A stretch of 64,000 bases of DNA from Homoserinimonas sedimenticola (GCF_026094475.1 NZ_JAPELL010000001.1:457165-521164), one strand, 5' to 3'; shown: positions 1-9,043, numbered from the stretch's first letter. A program made the numbers and translations. The notes: generated by a model from the sequence alone, not told the origin.

Positions 1-67
1 GACGGGACTTGAACCCGTGACCGACGGATTATGAGTCCGCTGCTCTAACCAGCTGAGCTACCGCCCC
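1..67 (-). tRNA. tRNA-Met (CAT), 3' end cut by window edge
   Basis: On the minus strand the cloverleaf reads from the acceptor arm GGGGCGG (61-67) through a D arm with GCTC/GAGC pairing, an anticodon loop CTCATAA with anticodon CAT at 31-33, and a complete T arm. The 3' acceptor strand lies beyond base 1. A CAT anticodon could also belong to a lysidine-modified tRNA-Ile2. The GTAGCTCAGCTGGTTAGAGC D-arm segment looks more like elongator tRNA-Met. It is not an initiator, because the anticodon stem lacks the three G-C pairs next to the loop. Confidence 0.9.
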
Positions 68-83
68 GAGTCGCTCCCGAGAG

Positions 84-1331
84 CTACGGTGCCGGCTCGT
101 CGAGGGTGACGTCGGTCGCCGGATCGGCGACGCGCTCCCCACGATACAGGCTCTCAAAGGTCGTGAGCGTGCGCTGAATGTCGTGGGGTTCGATGAGCTT
201 CAGGCTGGCCTTCTTGAGCCGCAGTGTCTGCTCCCACGGCATCCGCAGCACGGTCTCGAGCTTCTGCGCCAGATCGTCGACGTCGCCCGGTCGGAAGAGG
301 AAGCCGTTCTCTCCGTCGTGCACGAGGTGTGGGAGCGCCATGGCGTCGGCCGCGACGACCGGCAGTCCCGACGCCATCGCCTCCATCGTGGCGATGCTCT
401 GCAGCTCGGCGATGGACGGCATTGCAAACACGGATGCCCGGGTCAGGGTCGAACGCAGCTCCTCGTCGCTGACATATCCCGTGAAGTTCACATTGGACCG
501 GATGCCGAGGGAGACCGCCAGCTGCTTGAGCTGATTCATCTGGTCGCCACCGCCGACGATGTCCAGCTTGACGTCGAGGGTCGGGTCGAGCTTCGCGACG
601 GCCTTCAGCAGCACATCGATGTGCTTCTCGCCCGTGACCCGGCCGACGAAGACGATGCGGTGTTCTTTGGGTTCCTCGAAGCTCGCGGCGTAGCGGCTCG
701 CGTCGATCCCGCAGGAGATCGCGTGGACACCCTTCAGTTTGGTCTCGCTCTCGAGAAACGCGGCTGCCTTGCGGGTGGGGGTCGTGACGGCCTCGCAGAG
801 CGCGAAGGTCTTCGAGGCATCCGCCCAGGCCATCCGGATGGCACTCTTCTGCAGGAACTTGGGCAACAGCGTGTGCTCGATCATGTTCTCGGGCATGAAG
901 TGGTTGGTGCCGATGACCCGGATGCCGCGTTTGGTCGCCTGCCGGGCGAGGCCCCGTCCGACGACGATATGCGACTGGATGTGCACGACATCGGGCTTGA
1001 CAGCGTCGAGGATGCGGGCGGCATGCGCCTGCGACCGCCAGGGCAACACGAAGCGCAGCCAATCGTGGGGATACCACCGCCAGGAATAGACCCTGTGCAC
1101 GCCGAAGCGGGCGCCCTCATGATCCTCCATGAAGTACCCGTGGCGCCTGCTGAAGGCGGGAGCCTCGACCACGACCTCGTGGCCCCGCTCCGTGAGACCG
1201 GCCGCAAGTCGGGAGGCGAAGTTCGCCGCACCGTTGACGTCGGGTGGGAAGGTATCGCAGCCGATGAGTACGCGCAGCGGAGACGAGGGCGCCTGTGCCG
1301 TCGATTCGGGTGCAGCGGAGGGTTCTTGCAC
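84..1331 (-). CDS. Glycosyltransferase family 4 (GT-B fold)
   Basis: A 415-residue protein with two Rossmann-like halves. The N-terminal acceptor domain starts at RVLIGCDTFPPDVNG (residues 20-34), whose glycine-rich loop is typical of GT4 enzymes. The C-terminal donor domain runs from about residue 224 (RIVFVGR) and carries the EX7E motif with E309 and E317, which contacts the nucleotide sugar. No signal peptide or membrane segment is visible, so it is probably a cytosolic or membrane-peripheral enzyme transferring sugar to a lipid or glycan acceptor; the substrate cannot be read from sequence. I chose the GTG at 1331 because AAAGGA lies 9-10 bases upstream; extending the frame further upstream adds only arginine- and serine-rich low-quality sequence. 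It lies just downstream of tRNA-Met on the same strand. Confidence 0.85.
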   Translation of the reverse strand: MQEPSAAPESTAQAPSSPLRVLIGCDTFPPDVNGAANFASRLAAGLTERGHEVVVEAPAFSRRHGYFMEDHEGARFGVHRVYSWRWYPHDWLRFVLPWRSQAHAARILDAVKPDVVHIQSHIVVGRGLARQATKRGIRVIGTNHFMPENMIEHTLLPKFLQKSAIRMAWADASKTFALCEAVTTPTRKAAAFLESETKLKGVHAISCGIDASRYAASFEEPKEHRIVFVGRVTGEKHIDVLLKAVAKLDPTLDVKLDIVGGGDQMNQLKQLAVSLGIRSNVNFTGYVSDEELRSTLTRASVFAMPSIAELQSIATMEAMASGLPVVAADAMALPHLVHDGENGFLFRPGDVDDLAQKLETVLRMPWEQTLRLKKASLKLIEPHDIQRTLTTFESLYRGERVADPATDVTLDEPAP

Positions 1332-1434
1332 GCTGATGGGTTCCTTTGGGATGGGTCTCCCCGGCTGCCGGGGCGCGAGCCGGGTCAGGCTGGAAGCTCG
1401 AACAAACCTACCGCAGAGTCGGCCTCCGACATCG

Positions 1435-2403
1435 TCAGGCGCGCGACTGTGGATGATGTCGCGCCAGCATGAACACCCCTCGCACGGCGAGGGCGCCCGC
1501 CCCCAGGAAGACGAGGTAGGCGCTCCAGTGAGCGCCGCTCGCCTCCCCCAGCACGGCGATGCCGATCGTGACGGCAACAATGGGGTCGACGACCGTAAGT
1601 CCCGCGATAACGAGGTCGGGCGGACCAGACGAGTAGGCATTCTGCACGAACACGCCCCCGAGGACGGTTGCGATGAGAAGCCCGAGTAGGCAGGTGAGGG
1701 TGAGCCACTCGAAATCGCCCGTCTTGATCCTGTCGATCACGACCTTCGCGAGCGTTGCGACGAATCCGTAGAGGATGCCCGCCCCGAGGATGTACATGAT
1801 GGCTTTGAACTTGGCCCGGTAGATGCCCCAAATCACCGCGCTGACCAGCGTCACTCCCCCGAGGATTCCGAGAATGGTGATGACCTGCCCATCGCTCACG
1901 GGGTGTGACCGCGTCGTGAATGAAGCGACCCCGACGAAGAGAGCGACCCCGACGACGCAGTAGACGATGGCACGGATGCTGACGGCATCGAGGGTTACGC
2001 GGGAGACCCGGGCGTTGACCACCGCCGTGATGACGAGCGCGACAGCACCGAGCGGCTGGACGAGAGTGATGGGTGCGAGATACAGGGCAGTCAGCTGCAG
2101 GACGACGGCGAGCCCGAGCATGGCCGTGCCGATGAGCCAGGAAGGCCGACGCGCGAGAAGGGCAAGCTGTTTGAGACTCAGCCCTGCCGTCGTAGCGAGG
2201 GGTTCCATCGCCTCAACGCCTGCGAGCGGTTCCGCGCGCTCCTGTGCCGCCCGTAGCGCCCTCGCCTCGACCTTGCCGACGCCGCGGTGTTGCAGCTGTG
2301 CGCCGACCGCCAGAAAGACGGCCCCCAGCAGGGCGACCGGGATGCCCAGGTACTGCAGCGGTGTCAGGGTTTCCACCGCGAGGATCGTCAGGTCTGGCAG
2401 CAC
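1435..2403 (-). CDS. DMT superfamily permease (EamA/NIPA-like)
   Basis: A 322-residue, very hydrophobic protein with about nine membrane segments. The first (LGIPVALLGAVFLAVGAQLQ) is followed by a charged cytosolic loop of about 50 residues, then evenly spaced helices to the C terminus. This layout fits drug/metabolite-type exporters, particularly the NIPA-like branch common in actinobacteria. The transported substrate cannot be predicted. The GTG at 2403 is supported by a TAGGGT hexamer ending six bases upstream (2410-2415), so the mRNA is probably leaderless. It is divergent from def, with only 40 bases between the two starts. Confidence 0.75.
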   Translation of the reverse strand: MLPDLTILAVETLTPLQYLGIPVALLGAVFLAVGAQLQHRGVGKVEARALRAAQERAEPLAGVEAMEPLATTAGLSLKQLALLARRPSWLIGTAMLGLAVVLQLTALYLAPITLVQPLGAVALVITAVVNARVSRVTLDAVSIRAIVYCVVGVALFVGVASFTTRSHPVSDGQVITILGILGGVTLVSAVIWGIYRAKFKAIMYILGAGILYGFVATLAKVVIDRIKTGDFEWLTLTCLLGLLIATVLGGVFVQNAYSSGPPDLVIAGLTVVDPIVAVTIGIAVLGEASGAHWSAYLVFLGAGALAVRGVFMLARHHPQSRA

Positions 2404-2409
2404 GCAATG

Positions 2410-2415
2410 ACCCTA
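2410..2415 (-). promoter_or_regulatory. -10 hexamer of DMT permease gene (leaderless geometry)
   Basis: TAGGGT on the minus strand, separated by exactly six bases (CATTGC) from the GTG at 2403, with no Shine-Dalgarno sequence. This spacing places the transcription start at or next to the start codon. Confidence 0.6.
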
Positions 2416-2431
2416 CCGGCTGACCCCACGA

Positions 2432-2437
2432 TATTCT
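2432..2437 (+). promoter_or_regulatory. -10 hexamer of def (leaderless geometry)
   Basis: TATTCT followed by TGGCGA and the ATG at 2444. No ribosome-binding sequence lies between. The same hexamer-N6-start pattern occurs on the other strand for the divergent permease gene. Confidence 0.65.
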
Positions 2438-2443
2438 TGGCGA

Positions 2444-3010
2444 ATGGCCGTGCTTCCGATTGTCATCACGGGTGAACCCGTGCTCCACACTCCGGCGGCG
2501 CCGGTCACCACGATCGACGACGATCTCCGCTCGCTCGTCGATGACATGTTCGAAACCATGGAGGCCGCGCCGGGGGTGGGCCTCGCTGCACCCCAGGTGG
2601 GGGTGGGCCTCCGCGTGTTCGTCTACGGCTGGATCGATGACGACGATGTGGAGCATCGCGGCGTCGCCATCAACCCCGAGCTCTGGCTGAGCCCACTCTC
2701 GACCGCACCGCTGCACGAGATGGCCGAGTCGGAGGGCTGCCTCTCAGTGCCCGGAGAGCGCTACCCGCTGCGGCGCGCGCACCGGGTCATCCTTCGAGCG
2801 ACGGACCTGGAGGGCGAACCCTATGAGGTCGCAGCCGAGGGGTGGCTTGCGCGCATCTTCCAGCACGAGTACGACCACCTCGACGGTGTGCTCTACGTCG
2901 ATCGCCTCGACCACACGAACGCCAAGACGGCGGCGAAGGCCGTGAAGCGAGCGGGCTGGGGCACACCGGGCCTCTCGTGGATGCCCGGGGTCGACGACCT
3001 CGAGGGCTGA
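2444..3010 (+). CDS. def: Peptide deformylase
   Basis: A 188-residue cytosolic metalloenzyme that removes the N-terminal formyl group from nascent proteins. All three family motifs are present: GVGLAAPQVG (44-53), EGCLS (97-101) with the metal ligand C99, and QHEYDHLDG (140-148) with metal ligands H141 and H145 and catalytic E142. The length is normal for the actinobacterial type. The ATG is preceded by TATTCT and six bases rather than a ribosome-binding site. The stop codon sits in the left arm of a hairpin shared with the convergent azlD gene. Confidence 0.95.
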   Translation: MAVLPIVITGEPVLHTPAAPVTTIDDDLRSLVDDMFETMEAAPGVGLAAPQVGVGLRVFVYGWIDDDDVEHRGVAINPELWLSPLSTAPLHEMAESEGCLSVPGERYPLRRAHRVILRATDLEGEPYEVAAEGWLARIFQHEYDHLDGVLYVDRLDHTNAKTAAKAVKRAGWGTPGLSWMPGVDDLEG

Positions 3011-3023
3011 CGCCGATCAGCCC
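3004..3023. terminator. Hairpin between convergent def and azlD
   Basis: GGGCTGA (3004-3010) and TCAGCCC (3017-3023) form a perfect 7-bp stem with a 6-base loop. Each arm contains the stop codon of one gene: TGA of def on the plus strand and TGA of azlD on the minus strand. There is no T tract, so it may act as a weak bidirectional terminator. Confidence 0.5.
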
Positions 3024-3325
3024 CCGAGTGCGCGGATGAGGGCCGCAGTCGCGGCCGCCGCAATGATGACGACGATGAAGGGAACGCGGAGGGCGAAGAG
3101 CGCAGCCGCGACGAGCAACGCGGGCACGCGGGCATCCAGCACAACGTCCTGACCGTCAGCGAGCGTCTGGGTCGCCACGAGAGCTGCGAGGAGCGCGACG
3201 GTGAGCAGACCGGCCACCCGCGACGGCCGCTCCCGCTCCATGACCTCCGCGGGCACGAGATAGCCCGTGATCTTGACGGCGAGGCCGGCGACGGATGCGA
3301 TGATGATGATCGCCCAGATGCTCAT
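3017..3325 (-). CDS. azlD: AzlD-family branched-chain amino acid export subunit
   Basis: A 102-residue protein with about four membrane helices: one at the N terminus (SIWAIIIIASVAGLAVKITG), a conserved polar segment, two alanine/leucine-rich helices and a C-terminal helix. Size and position match AzlD, the small partner of AzlC in a two-component exporter of branched-chain amino acids. Its ATG overlaps the azlC stop codon as ATGA, so the two are translationally coupled and probably form one complex. The pairing with an AzlC-like protein is the main support for this call. Confidence 0.8.
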   Translation of the reverse strand: MSIWAIIIIASVAGLAVKITGYLVPAEVMERERPSRVAGLLTVALLAALVATQTLADGQDVVLDARVPALLVAAALFALRVPFIVVIIAAAATAALIRALGG

Positions 3326-4029
3326 CGCGCGCCTCGCCTCGTGCCGCCTCGTCCCCAGTTGGTAAGGCCTACGACGACCGCGACTACGGCGGCCGCAAGC
3401 ACGGGCAGACCCGGCGCGACCCAGGGTGTGAGGGCCGTCGCGACGACAGCGGCGGCCACCGCCACCGCAACGGGCTGGAGCGAACTCAGGCGCGGCCAGA
3501 GAAGACCCAGGAATGCGGCCGCGGCCGCAGCATCCAATCCGTAGCGGCTGACGTCGCCCAAGAGGTCACCGAGGAGCGCCCCCGCGAGCGTTGTGAGGTT
3601 CCAGCCCACGAACACCAGGATGCCCGTGAGCCAGAAGCCGCGGCGCTGCTCCTCTGGGGTCCCCTGCGCCGTACCGACCGCCGTGCTCTCGTCGATCGTG
3701 AGATGGGCGGCGGCGAGACGGCGCAGGATGCCAGGGCCAACGATGGGCCCCATTCGCATGGCGTAGATCGCGTTGCGGCTGCCCAGGAGGGTCGCGCCGG
3801 CGATGGCAGCGGGACCCGCTGCAGCACCACCCGACGCGAGCACGCCGACAAGGGCGAACTGCGAGCCGCCCGAGAACATCACGAGGCTCAGCACACACGC
3901 CTGCCAGACGTCGAGACCCGCCGCAACCGCGAGGGCGCCGAACGAGACCCCGTAGGCCGACACCGCTGCGGCGACGCTCACCGCCATCCTCGTGACAGGC
4001 TCGCGCCTGGGCTCCGCGACCGAGTTCAC
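3322..4029 (-). CDS. azlC: AzlC-family branched-chain amino acid permease
   Basis: About 235 residues with multiple membrane segments. It contains the AzlC signature region FGALAVAAGLD followed by VMFSGGSQFA and the polar stretch LLGSRNAIYAMRM. The family exports branched-chain amino acids or their analogues together with AzlD, encoded immediately downstream with a 4-base overlap. The start is uncertain. I chose the GTG at 4029, one base after the stop of the upstream kinase gene; an in-frame ATG at 4068 would overlap that gene by 38 bases. The next in-frame ATG lies about 20 codons downstream. Confidence 0.8.
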   Translation of the reverse strand: MNSVAEPRREPVTRMAVSVAAAVSAYGVSFGALAVAAGLDVWQACVLSLVMFSGGSQFALVGVLASGGAAAGPAAIAGATLLGSRNAIYAMRMGPIVGPGILRRLAAAHLTIDESTAVGTAQGTPEEQRRGFWLTGILVFVGWNLTTLAGALLGDLLGDVSRYGLDAAAAAAFLGLLWPRLSSLQPVAVAVAAAVVATALTPWVAPGLPVLAAAVVAVVVGLTNWGRGGTRRGAR

Positions 4030-4030
4030 G

Positions 4031-4936
4031 TCAGGAGTTGTGTGCAGCGCCCTGCACGCCCTTCGCATGGCGGAGGCGCGGGAACGCCGCGGAGACCGAG
4101 AAGCCGACCCCCGGCACGCGGTACGCGTTGAAAACGCCGCCGAAGAGCTCCGTGCGCTCGCGCATCTCCGTTATGCCCGGGCCCGTGGGGGTGTCCGTCA
4201 GCGCCGCCGCATCGTCCGCAACCGAGTAACCGGCCTCCCGAGCCTCGGCGGGAACCTCGCCCCCGCGCCGCGAGACAGCCCGCACACCGTCGTCGTCGAC
4301 CAGCACGCTCAGCCCGTCCTCGGACCAGCGGAAGGTGACCCGCACTTCGGTGCCCTCACCACCATGCTTGAGCGCATTCGAGAGCGACTCCTGCAGGATA
4401 CGCAGCACCGCGACCTCGGCGCCGTGCGCGAGGTCGAAGCGATCACCGAACTCCTCGAAACGGATGTCAAGACCCGCCTCCCGCATGACGCGCAAGAGTT
4501 CGCGCATCGTCTTGATGCCCGGCTGCCGCACGACATCCGTCTGCCCTTGGCGCACGATGGCCATGATTCGGCGGAGTTCCGCGAGCGTCGAGCGGGCCGT
4601 ATCAGCGATCTTCACGGCCGCGCGCCCCGCTGCGGCGGGCTCCGTCTCCTCCGTGTAGCGGGCACCGTCTGCCTGCGCGACGATCGACGACACCGAGTGC
4701 AGGGCGACCTCGTGCAGCTCACCCACCATCCGGAACCGCGCGGCTTGCTCCGCGAGGGTCATCTCGAGCTCGAGAATGTCACGCTCCGCCTCGGCGACGC
4801 GGTGGCGGAGCGTGCGTCGGGCAGCGAGCCCGAGCATCCACAGCACCGCGACGACGAGGAGGACCAGGACGCCGACCGCCGCGAGGGCCAGAACGAGATT
4901 GGGGATGCTCGTGTCAGCGGCGAACCACGACTGCAT
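4031..4936 (-). CDS. Orphan NarL-type sensor histidine kinase
   Basis: A 301-residue kinase. One N-terminal membrane helix (about residues 13-37) is followed by a coiled-coil-like linker, then the HisKA_3 dimerisation helix with the motif GELHEVALHSVS. This retains a phosphorylatable histidine but deviates from the usual ARELHDVVAHSL. The HATPase_c domain has an N-box (ESLSNALKHG) and a glycine-rich GITEMRERTELFGG. The ATG at 4936 has GGGGAG seven bases upstream, so I preferred it to an upstream in-frame start. No response regulator is adjacent. The helix after the histidine (AQADGARY) is shared with the kinase at 31448-32665, so the two are paralogues. Confidence 0.8.
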   Translation of the reverse strand: MQSWFAADTSIPNLVLALAAVGVLVLLVVAVLWMLGLAARRTLRHRVAEAERDILELEMTLAEQAARFRMVGELHEVALHSVSSIVAQADGARYTEETEPAAAGRAAVKIADTARSTLAELRRIMAIVRQGQTDVVRQPGIKTMRELLRVMREAGLDIRFEEFGDRFDLAHGAEVAVLRILQESLSNALKHGGEGTEVRVTFRWSEDGLSVLVDDDGVRAVSRRGGEVPAEAREAGYSVADDAAALTDTPTGPGITEMRERTELFGGVFNAYRVPGVGFSVSAAFPRLRHAKGVQGAAHNS

Positions 4937-5033
4937 GAACACACTCCCCGGAACAACCTCGGTCGTGCGGACGAAACCGCAGGCGAATGCCCACGGGACG
5001 CCCATCATAACGTCAGCCGTGCAAAACTCACTA

Positions 5034-5109
5034 TGGCTCCCCGACTTGGACTCGAACCAAGAACCTGCCGGTTAACAGCCGGCTGCTCTGCCAATTGAGC
5101 TATCGAGGA
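5034..5109 (-). tRNA. tRNA-Asn (GTT)
   Basis: A complete cloverleaf with a 7-bp acceptor stem (TCCTCGA pairing with TCGGGGA), anticodon loop CTGTTAA with anticodon GTT at 5074-5076, and a T loop TTCGAGT. The 3' CCA is encoded at 5034-5036. Confidence 0.95.
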
Positions 5110-5168
5110 TCGCTGAAACAGCGTGCCTACTTTACCAAGGAATCCGCTGGCACCAAATTGACCAGTGC

Positions 5169-6203
5169 TCAGTACGCGCTTGCTGCGGGCAGCAGGAAGG
5201 TCGGGGTCGGCACATTGGCACTCGTGAGGAACTCGGGCATGCCCGTGTCTGCATCGAGCGCGAAGACCGCGACCGAGCCCGAGCGCTGGTTGGAGACGAA
5301 GAGCGCGTCGCCAACGAGCGCGAGATGGCGCGGCCAATCACCCTCACAGGAGACCGTGCCCACGGGCGCAAGCGACGCGGCATCCGCGACGGCGATGCGG
5401 TTCGACCCCCTCAGACCGGCGTACAAGAAACGTGCATCGCGGCCGGCGACGAGGCCCGAAGCCTGGTCGCCCTCCGCACCCTCCGCGATCTGGCCGGAAG
5501 CGACGAGCTCGAGCCCTGCCTCATCCATCCCGAGCTCACACAGGGCTCCGCCGAACTCGCCGAGCAGCACCATCCGTTCACGCAACGCGAGGAGGTCCCG
5601 CGGTCCTGTACCGGGCGGCACGGAGAGGGAAGACACCGGCGAGAGCACGCCGGAGGAAAGCGAGAGCAGGTGCACCAGATCGGCACCCAGATCCGCGCTC
5701 ACCACCCACGGCGCACGCGAGCCTCGGGTGACCACCGCGGTGCTATGAGCGTGCGGCCCATCCTGCTCGTCCCGCGGCCCCGAGCCCGCACCCTGGAAGG
5801 AAGACGCGAGGTTATGCGCTGCTCCGTCAGCCCCGCATTCGACGAGATCGATAGAGCCGGAGCCGTAGTTGGCGACCAGAAGCGCCCGAGCCTCCGAGCC
5901 GTCGAGAAAGCGCACGTGGCAGGGGTTCGGCCCACTCGTGGGGACGGCGCCGCCACCCCCCAGGGGCACGAGCCCCCCGTCGGGCGACGCGGCGAAGGTG
6001 CGGACGTGCCCCGTCTCCTCATCGACCGCCGCGACGACGCCGCGGTCATATGCGAGGAACGATGGCGAGGGCATCCGTGCCACGGTCCCCTCGAAGGAGA
6101 GCGAAGCGCCATCCCAACGCAGGAGCCCGATGCCCTCGGCGGCGCCGCCCATGCCGGACGAGTACCCGCCCGCCCAGAGCAGCAGGTCAGGAGAGCGCAC
6201 CAT
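5169..6203 (-). CDS. Lactonase-family beta-propeller protein
   Basis: A 344-residue protein with repeating beta-propeller-like blades. Segments such as LLVANYGSGSIDLV, WVVSADLGADLVHLLSL and ALFVSNQRSGSVAVFALD recur at regular intervals, as in the Lactonase (PF10282) family that includes 6-phosphogluconolactonase YbhE. The characteristic GPNPCHVRF and GPHAHST segments fit this family. It may hydrolyse 6-phosphogluconolactone, but the family is functionally diverse. No signal peptide is visible. I chose the ATG at 6203, preceded by GGGAGG; it overlaps the end of the upstream ABC ATPase gene by 17 bases, suggesting co-translation. Confidence 0.75.
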   Translation of the reverse strand: MVRSPDLLLWAGGYSSGMGGAAEGIGLLRWDGASLSFEGTVARMPSPSFLAYDRGVVAAVDEETGHVRTFAASPDGGLVPLGGGGAVPTSGPNPCHVRFLDGSEARALLVANYGSGSIDLVECGADGAAHNLASSFQGAGSGPRDEQDGPHAHSTAVVTRGSRAPWVVSADLGADLVHLLSLSSGVLSPVSSLSVPPGTGPRDLLALRERMVLLGEFGGALCELGMDEAGLELVASGQIAEGAEGDQASGLVAGRDARFLYAGLRGSNRIAVADAASLAPVGTVSCEGDWPRHLALVGDALFVSNQRSGSVAVFALDADTGMPEFLTSANVPTPTFLLPAASAY

Positions 6204-7026
6204 GAGCTCGGAAACCCTCCCGCACGGCGGCCAGAGAACGAAGGTACGGATGCCGCGGCTGAGCGAGCACCTCGTCCATTGCACCGAGACCAATCAGCAA
6301 GCCATGGTCGAGCACCGCGAGGCGATTCGACAGCGCCGAGACGACCTCCAGATCGCTGCTCACCACCATGGCCGCGAAACCGCGCTGCTCCTGCAACTCC
6401 CGCAACAGGTCGATCACGCCGTCGCGCACGGTCGCATCGATACCGCGCGTCGGCTCGTCGGCGACCAGGAACGTCGGCTCCAAGATGAGCGCCCGCGCGA
6501 GCGCGACCCGCTGCCGCTGACCGCTGCTCAGCTCAAATGGATAGCGCTCGACCGCGCTGAGAGGCAAGCGCACGGCGTCAATGAGGGTCGCGACAGCATC
6601 CGCCGCCTCACGCTCGGGGAAGCGACGATCGCGCTGGAAGATCGGCTCCGCCACGTTCTCGCCCACCGTCAGCTGCGGGTTCAGCCGCAGCGCCGCATCC
6701 TGTGCGAGGAAACCCGTCACAAGCGTCAAACGGTCCCGAGTTCTGCGGCCCAGCGAGCGCATGTCGCAGCCATAGACATGCAGGGAGCCGCCGCAGATCT
6801 CCGGCACCGCCTCCCCCGGCGCGAACCTGTCCGCCATGGCAGCAACAGTCAGAGCCAGCGTCGACTTGCCGGAGCCCGCCTCCCCTACAACGCCCAGAAC
6901 GTCACCCGGCAGGATGTCGAAGCTCACCCCGTCGACGGCGAGATGGTAGGAGAGCGCATCGCGCGAGCGGTAGTGGATCGAGAGGTCGCGCGCCTCGACC
7001 ACCACATCGTCGTCCCACCGTGCCAT
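6187..7026 (-). CDS. Orphan ABC transporter ATP-binding protein (OppD-like)
   Basis: A 279-residue nucleotide-binding domain with Walker A GEAGSGKS (about residue 45), Q loop FLAQD, ABC signature LSSGQRQR and Walker B FLVADEPT. The closest family by eye is the peptide/nickel OppD/DppD group, whose C-terminal tail PRHPYLRSL is present. No permease or binding protein gene is nearby. The switch region reads VVSSDLEVV where transporter ATPases have a conserved histidine before the aspartate, so the H-loop histidine is replaced by serine. This could mean slow hydrolysis or a non-transport role. It sits 31 bases after dnaG and overlaps the lactonase-like gene. Confidence 0.8.
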   Translation of the reverse strand: MARWDDDVVVEARDLSIHYRSRDALSYHLAVDGVSFDILPGDVLGVVGEAGSGKSTLALTVAAMADRFAPGEAVPEICGGSLHVYGCDMRSLGRRTRDRLTLVTGFLAQDAALRLNPQLTVGENVAEPIFQRDRRFPEREAADAVATLIDAVRLPLSAVERYPFELSSGQRQRVALARALILEPTFLVADEPTRGIDATVRDGVIDLLRELQEQRGFAAMVVSSDLEVVSALSNRLAVLDHGLLIGLGAMDEVLAQPRHPYLRSLAAVREGFRAHGALS

Positions 7027-7057
7027 CTCGCCCCTTACTCCCGCGCCTCCCTCGAGA

Positions 7058-8974
7058 CTAGTCCTCTCGCAGCGCCCGACGTTCCTGCTCGACCGAGACG
7101 AGCGCGCGCTGGAGCTGCGTGTAGCGCTCGGCCTCCGCCGCGGCATCCGTGCGCTGCAGGCGGCCCAGGAGCTCCGCCTTCTGCCGCAAGAGATCGCGAT
7201 CCACGATCGAGGTGGCAATGCCCCTGCAGTAGACACCGAGGTCGCGATCGCTCTTCTCAGGCAACGGCGCGATCGCAAGTTCTGAGATGAGGCGGCGGAA
7301 CGGCGCCGGAGCCTCCTCGAGCACACGCTCCAACCAGACCGGGGTGCCGAAAGCGTCGTCACGCTCGACCGATGCGAGGGCCGCCGCGACGGCATCGCGC
7401 ACGACCGACAGTGACGCCGCAGCGAAAGCAGCCTGACTCACCCGGACGGCGAGATCGCGCCCCACCCGCTCCGGCGCCTGCAGGACCGCCATGAGGGCGT
7501 CGCGCTCCAAGCGGGTGGCCGGATCCGCCGGCAGCTGAGCAATCGTCGGCCCCGCCTCCTCTCGCGCCGGCTCATCCCCATGCACCTCCGGGTTCGCAGT
7601 ACTACGCGTCTCCTCTCGGCGCGGGTCAGAGTCCGCGCGACGCTGGGCCCCCGACACGGCACGGCCCACCTCGGTCGGATCCATGCCCAACCAGCCCGCC
7701 AGGTTCCGCACGTAGCCCGTACCGAGCGCGCGATCGCGAATGCCCGCCACGATGGGGGCCGCCGCTCGCAGCGCCGCGACCCGCCCCTCGACCGTGTCGA
7801 GGTCGAAGCGCGCCAGGGTGCGGCGGAGCATGAACTCGAACATCGGCTTCTTGCCGGCCACGAGCATCCGCACGGCGTCGTCGCCGCGTGCGAGCCGCAG
7901 GTCACAGGGGTCCAGCCCCTCTGGGGCCACCGCGACGAAGGTCTGCGCCGCGAAGCGCTGCTCCTCCGCGAACGCACGGCTCGCCGCCTTCTGCCCCGCC
8001 TCATCGGGGTCGAAGGTGAAGACGACCTCGCCGAGTCCCGTCGAATCGGACGTGTCGAAGTCCCCCAGCACCCGGCGCACCACCTTGATGTGCTCCACGC
8101 CGAACGCCGTGCCACAGGTCGCCACGGCCGTCGTGACGCCCGCGAGATGGCAGGCCATGACATCCGTGTACCCCTCGACCACAACGACCTGCTTGCCGCG
8201 GGAAATGTCCCGCTTCGCCAGGTCGAGCCCGTAGAGCACCTGCGACTTGTGGTAGATCGGCGTCTCGGGGGTGTTGAGATACTTCGGCCCCTGGTCGTCA
8301 TCGAAGAGCTTCCTCGCACCGAAGCCGAGGGTCTGCCCCGTGACATCCCGGATCGGCCAGACAAGGCGGCCTCGGAAGCGATCGTAGGTGTTGCCCCGGT
8401 CGTTCTTGCTGACGAGGCCGGAGGTCACGAGCTCGAGCTCCGTGAAGCCGAGGCCCACCAGATGCGTGCCGAGAGCATCGAAGCTCTTGGGCGCGAAGCC
8501 CACCCCGAAACGCTCCGCCGCCGCCCGGTCGAAGCCGCGTTCGCCGAGGAAACGACGCGCCGGCTCCGCCTCGGGCGACACCAACTGTGCCGCGAAGAAC
8601 TCCGCCGCCGCCGTGTTCGCCGCAATCAGGCGCGCTCGATTGCCATAGTCACGGGACGCGGCACCGCCATCCTCGTAATGGAGCTCCACGCCGACGCGCG
8701 CCGCCATGCGCTCCACCGCCTCCGAGAAGGAGACGTGATCCATGCGCTGGAGGAAGGTGAAGACATCGCCGTCCTCACCACAGCCGAAGCAGTGGTAACG
8801 GCCCACCTGGGGGCGCACATGAAAGCTGGGGCTGCGCTCGTCATGGAAGGGGCACAGGCCCTTGAGAGAGCCGACGCCAGCACCCTTGAGAGTCACATAC
8901 TCGCCCACGACATCCGCGATGTTGACCCTCGCCCGCACCTCATCGATGTCGTTGCGTCGAATGAGGCCGGCCAT
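7058..8974 (-). CDS. dnaG: DNA primase
   Basis: A 638-residue primase that makes RNA primers at the replication fork. The N-terminal CHC2 zinc-binding domain has [11 protein letters not shown] near residue 40 and the ligand pair CFGCGEDGD near residue 60. The central Toprim catalytic domain carries [13 protein letters not shown], and the C-terminal DnaB-interaction region is helical. Length and domain order are normal. The ATG at 8974 is preceded by TAGGAT and six bases, with no ribosome-binding site, so initiation looks leaderless. It is divergent from the UdgX gene. Confidence 0.96.
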   Translation of the reverse strand: MAGLIRRNDIDEVRARVNIADVVGEYVTLKGAGVGSLKGLCPFHDERSPSFHVRPQVGRYHCFGCGEDGDVFTFLQRMDHVSFSEAVERMAARVGVELHYEDGGAASRDYGNRARLIAANTAAAEFFAAQLVSPEAEPARRFLGERGFDRAAAERFGVGFAPKSFDALGTHLVGLGFTELELVTSGLVSKNDRGNTYDRFRGRLVWPIRDVTGQTLGFGARKLFDDDQGPKYLNTPETPIYHKSQVLYGLDLAKRDISRGKQVVVVEGYTDVMACHLAGVTTAVATCGTAFGVEHIKVVRRVLGDFDTSDSTGLGEVVFTFDPDEAGQKAASRAFAEEQRFAAQTFVAVAPEGLDPCDLRLARGDDAVRMLVAGKKPMFEFMLRRTLARFDLDTVEGRVAALRAAAPIVAGIRDRALGTGYVRNLAGWLGMDPTEVGRAVSGAQRRADSDPRREETRSTANPEVHGDEPAREEAGPTIAQLPADPATRLERDALMAVLQAPERVGRDLAVRVSQAAFAAASLSVVRDAVAAALASVERDDAFGTPVWLERVLEEAPAPFRRLISELAIAPLPEKSDRDLGVYCRGIATSIVDRDLLRQKAELLGRLQRTDAAAEAERYTQLQRALVSVEQERRALRED

Positions 8975-8980
8975 GCCGCA

Positions 8981-8986
8981 ATCCTA
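8981..8986 (-). promoter_or_regulatory. -10 hexamer of dnaG (leaderless geometry)
   Basis: TAGGAT followed by TGCGGC and the dnaG ATG on the minus strand. Confidence 0.65.
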
Positions 8987-9043
8987 CTGAGAGCCTCGGA
9001 TGCTGCGGCTCTCGACCACCTTGCTGTGGCGTGAGCGCGGGCA

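Noticed and set aside
183-1472. A 429-residue plus-strand open frame opposite the glycosyltransferase
   Set aside because: The minus-strand frame has the complete GT4 motif set; the opposite frame has none and exists because of third-position GC bias.
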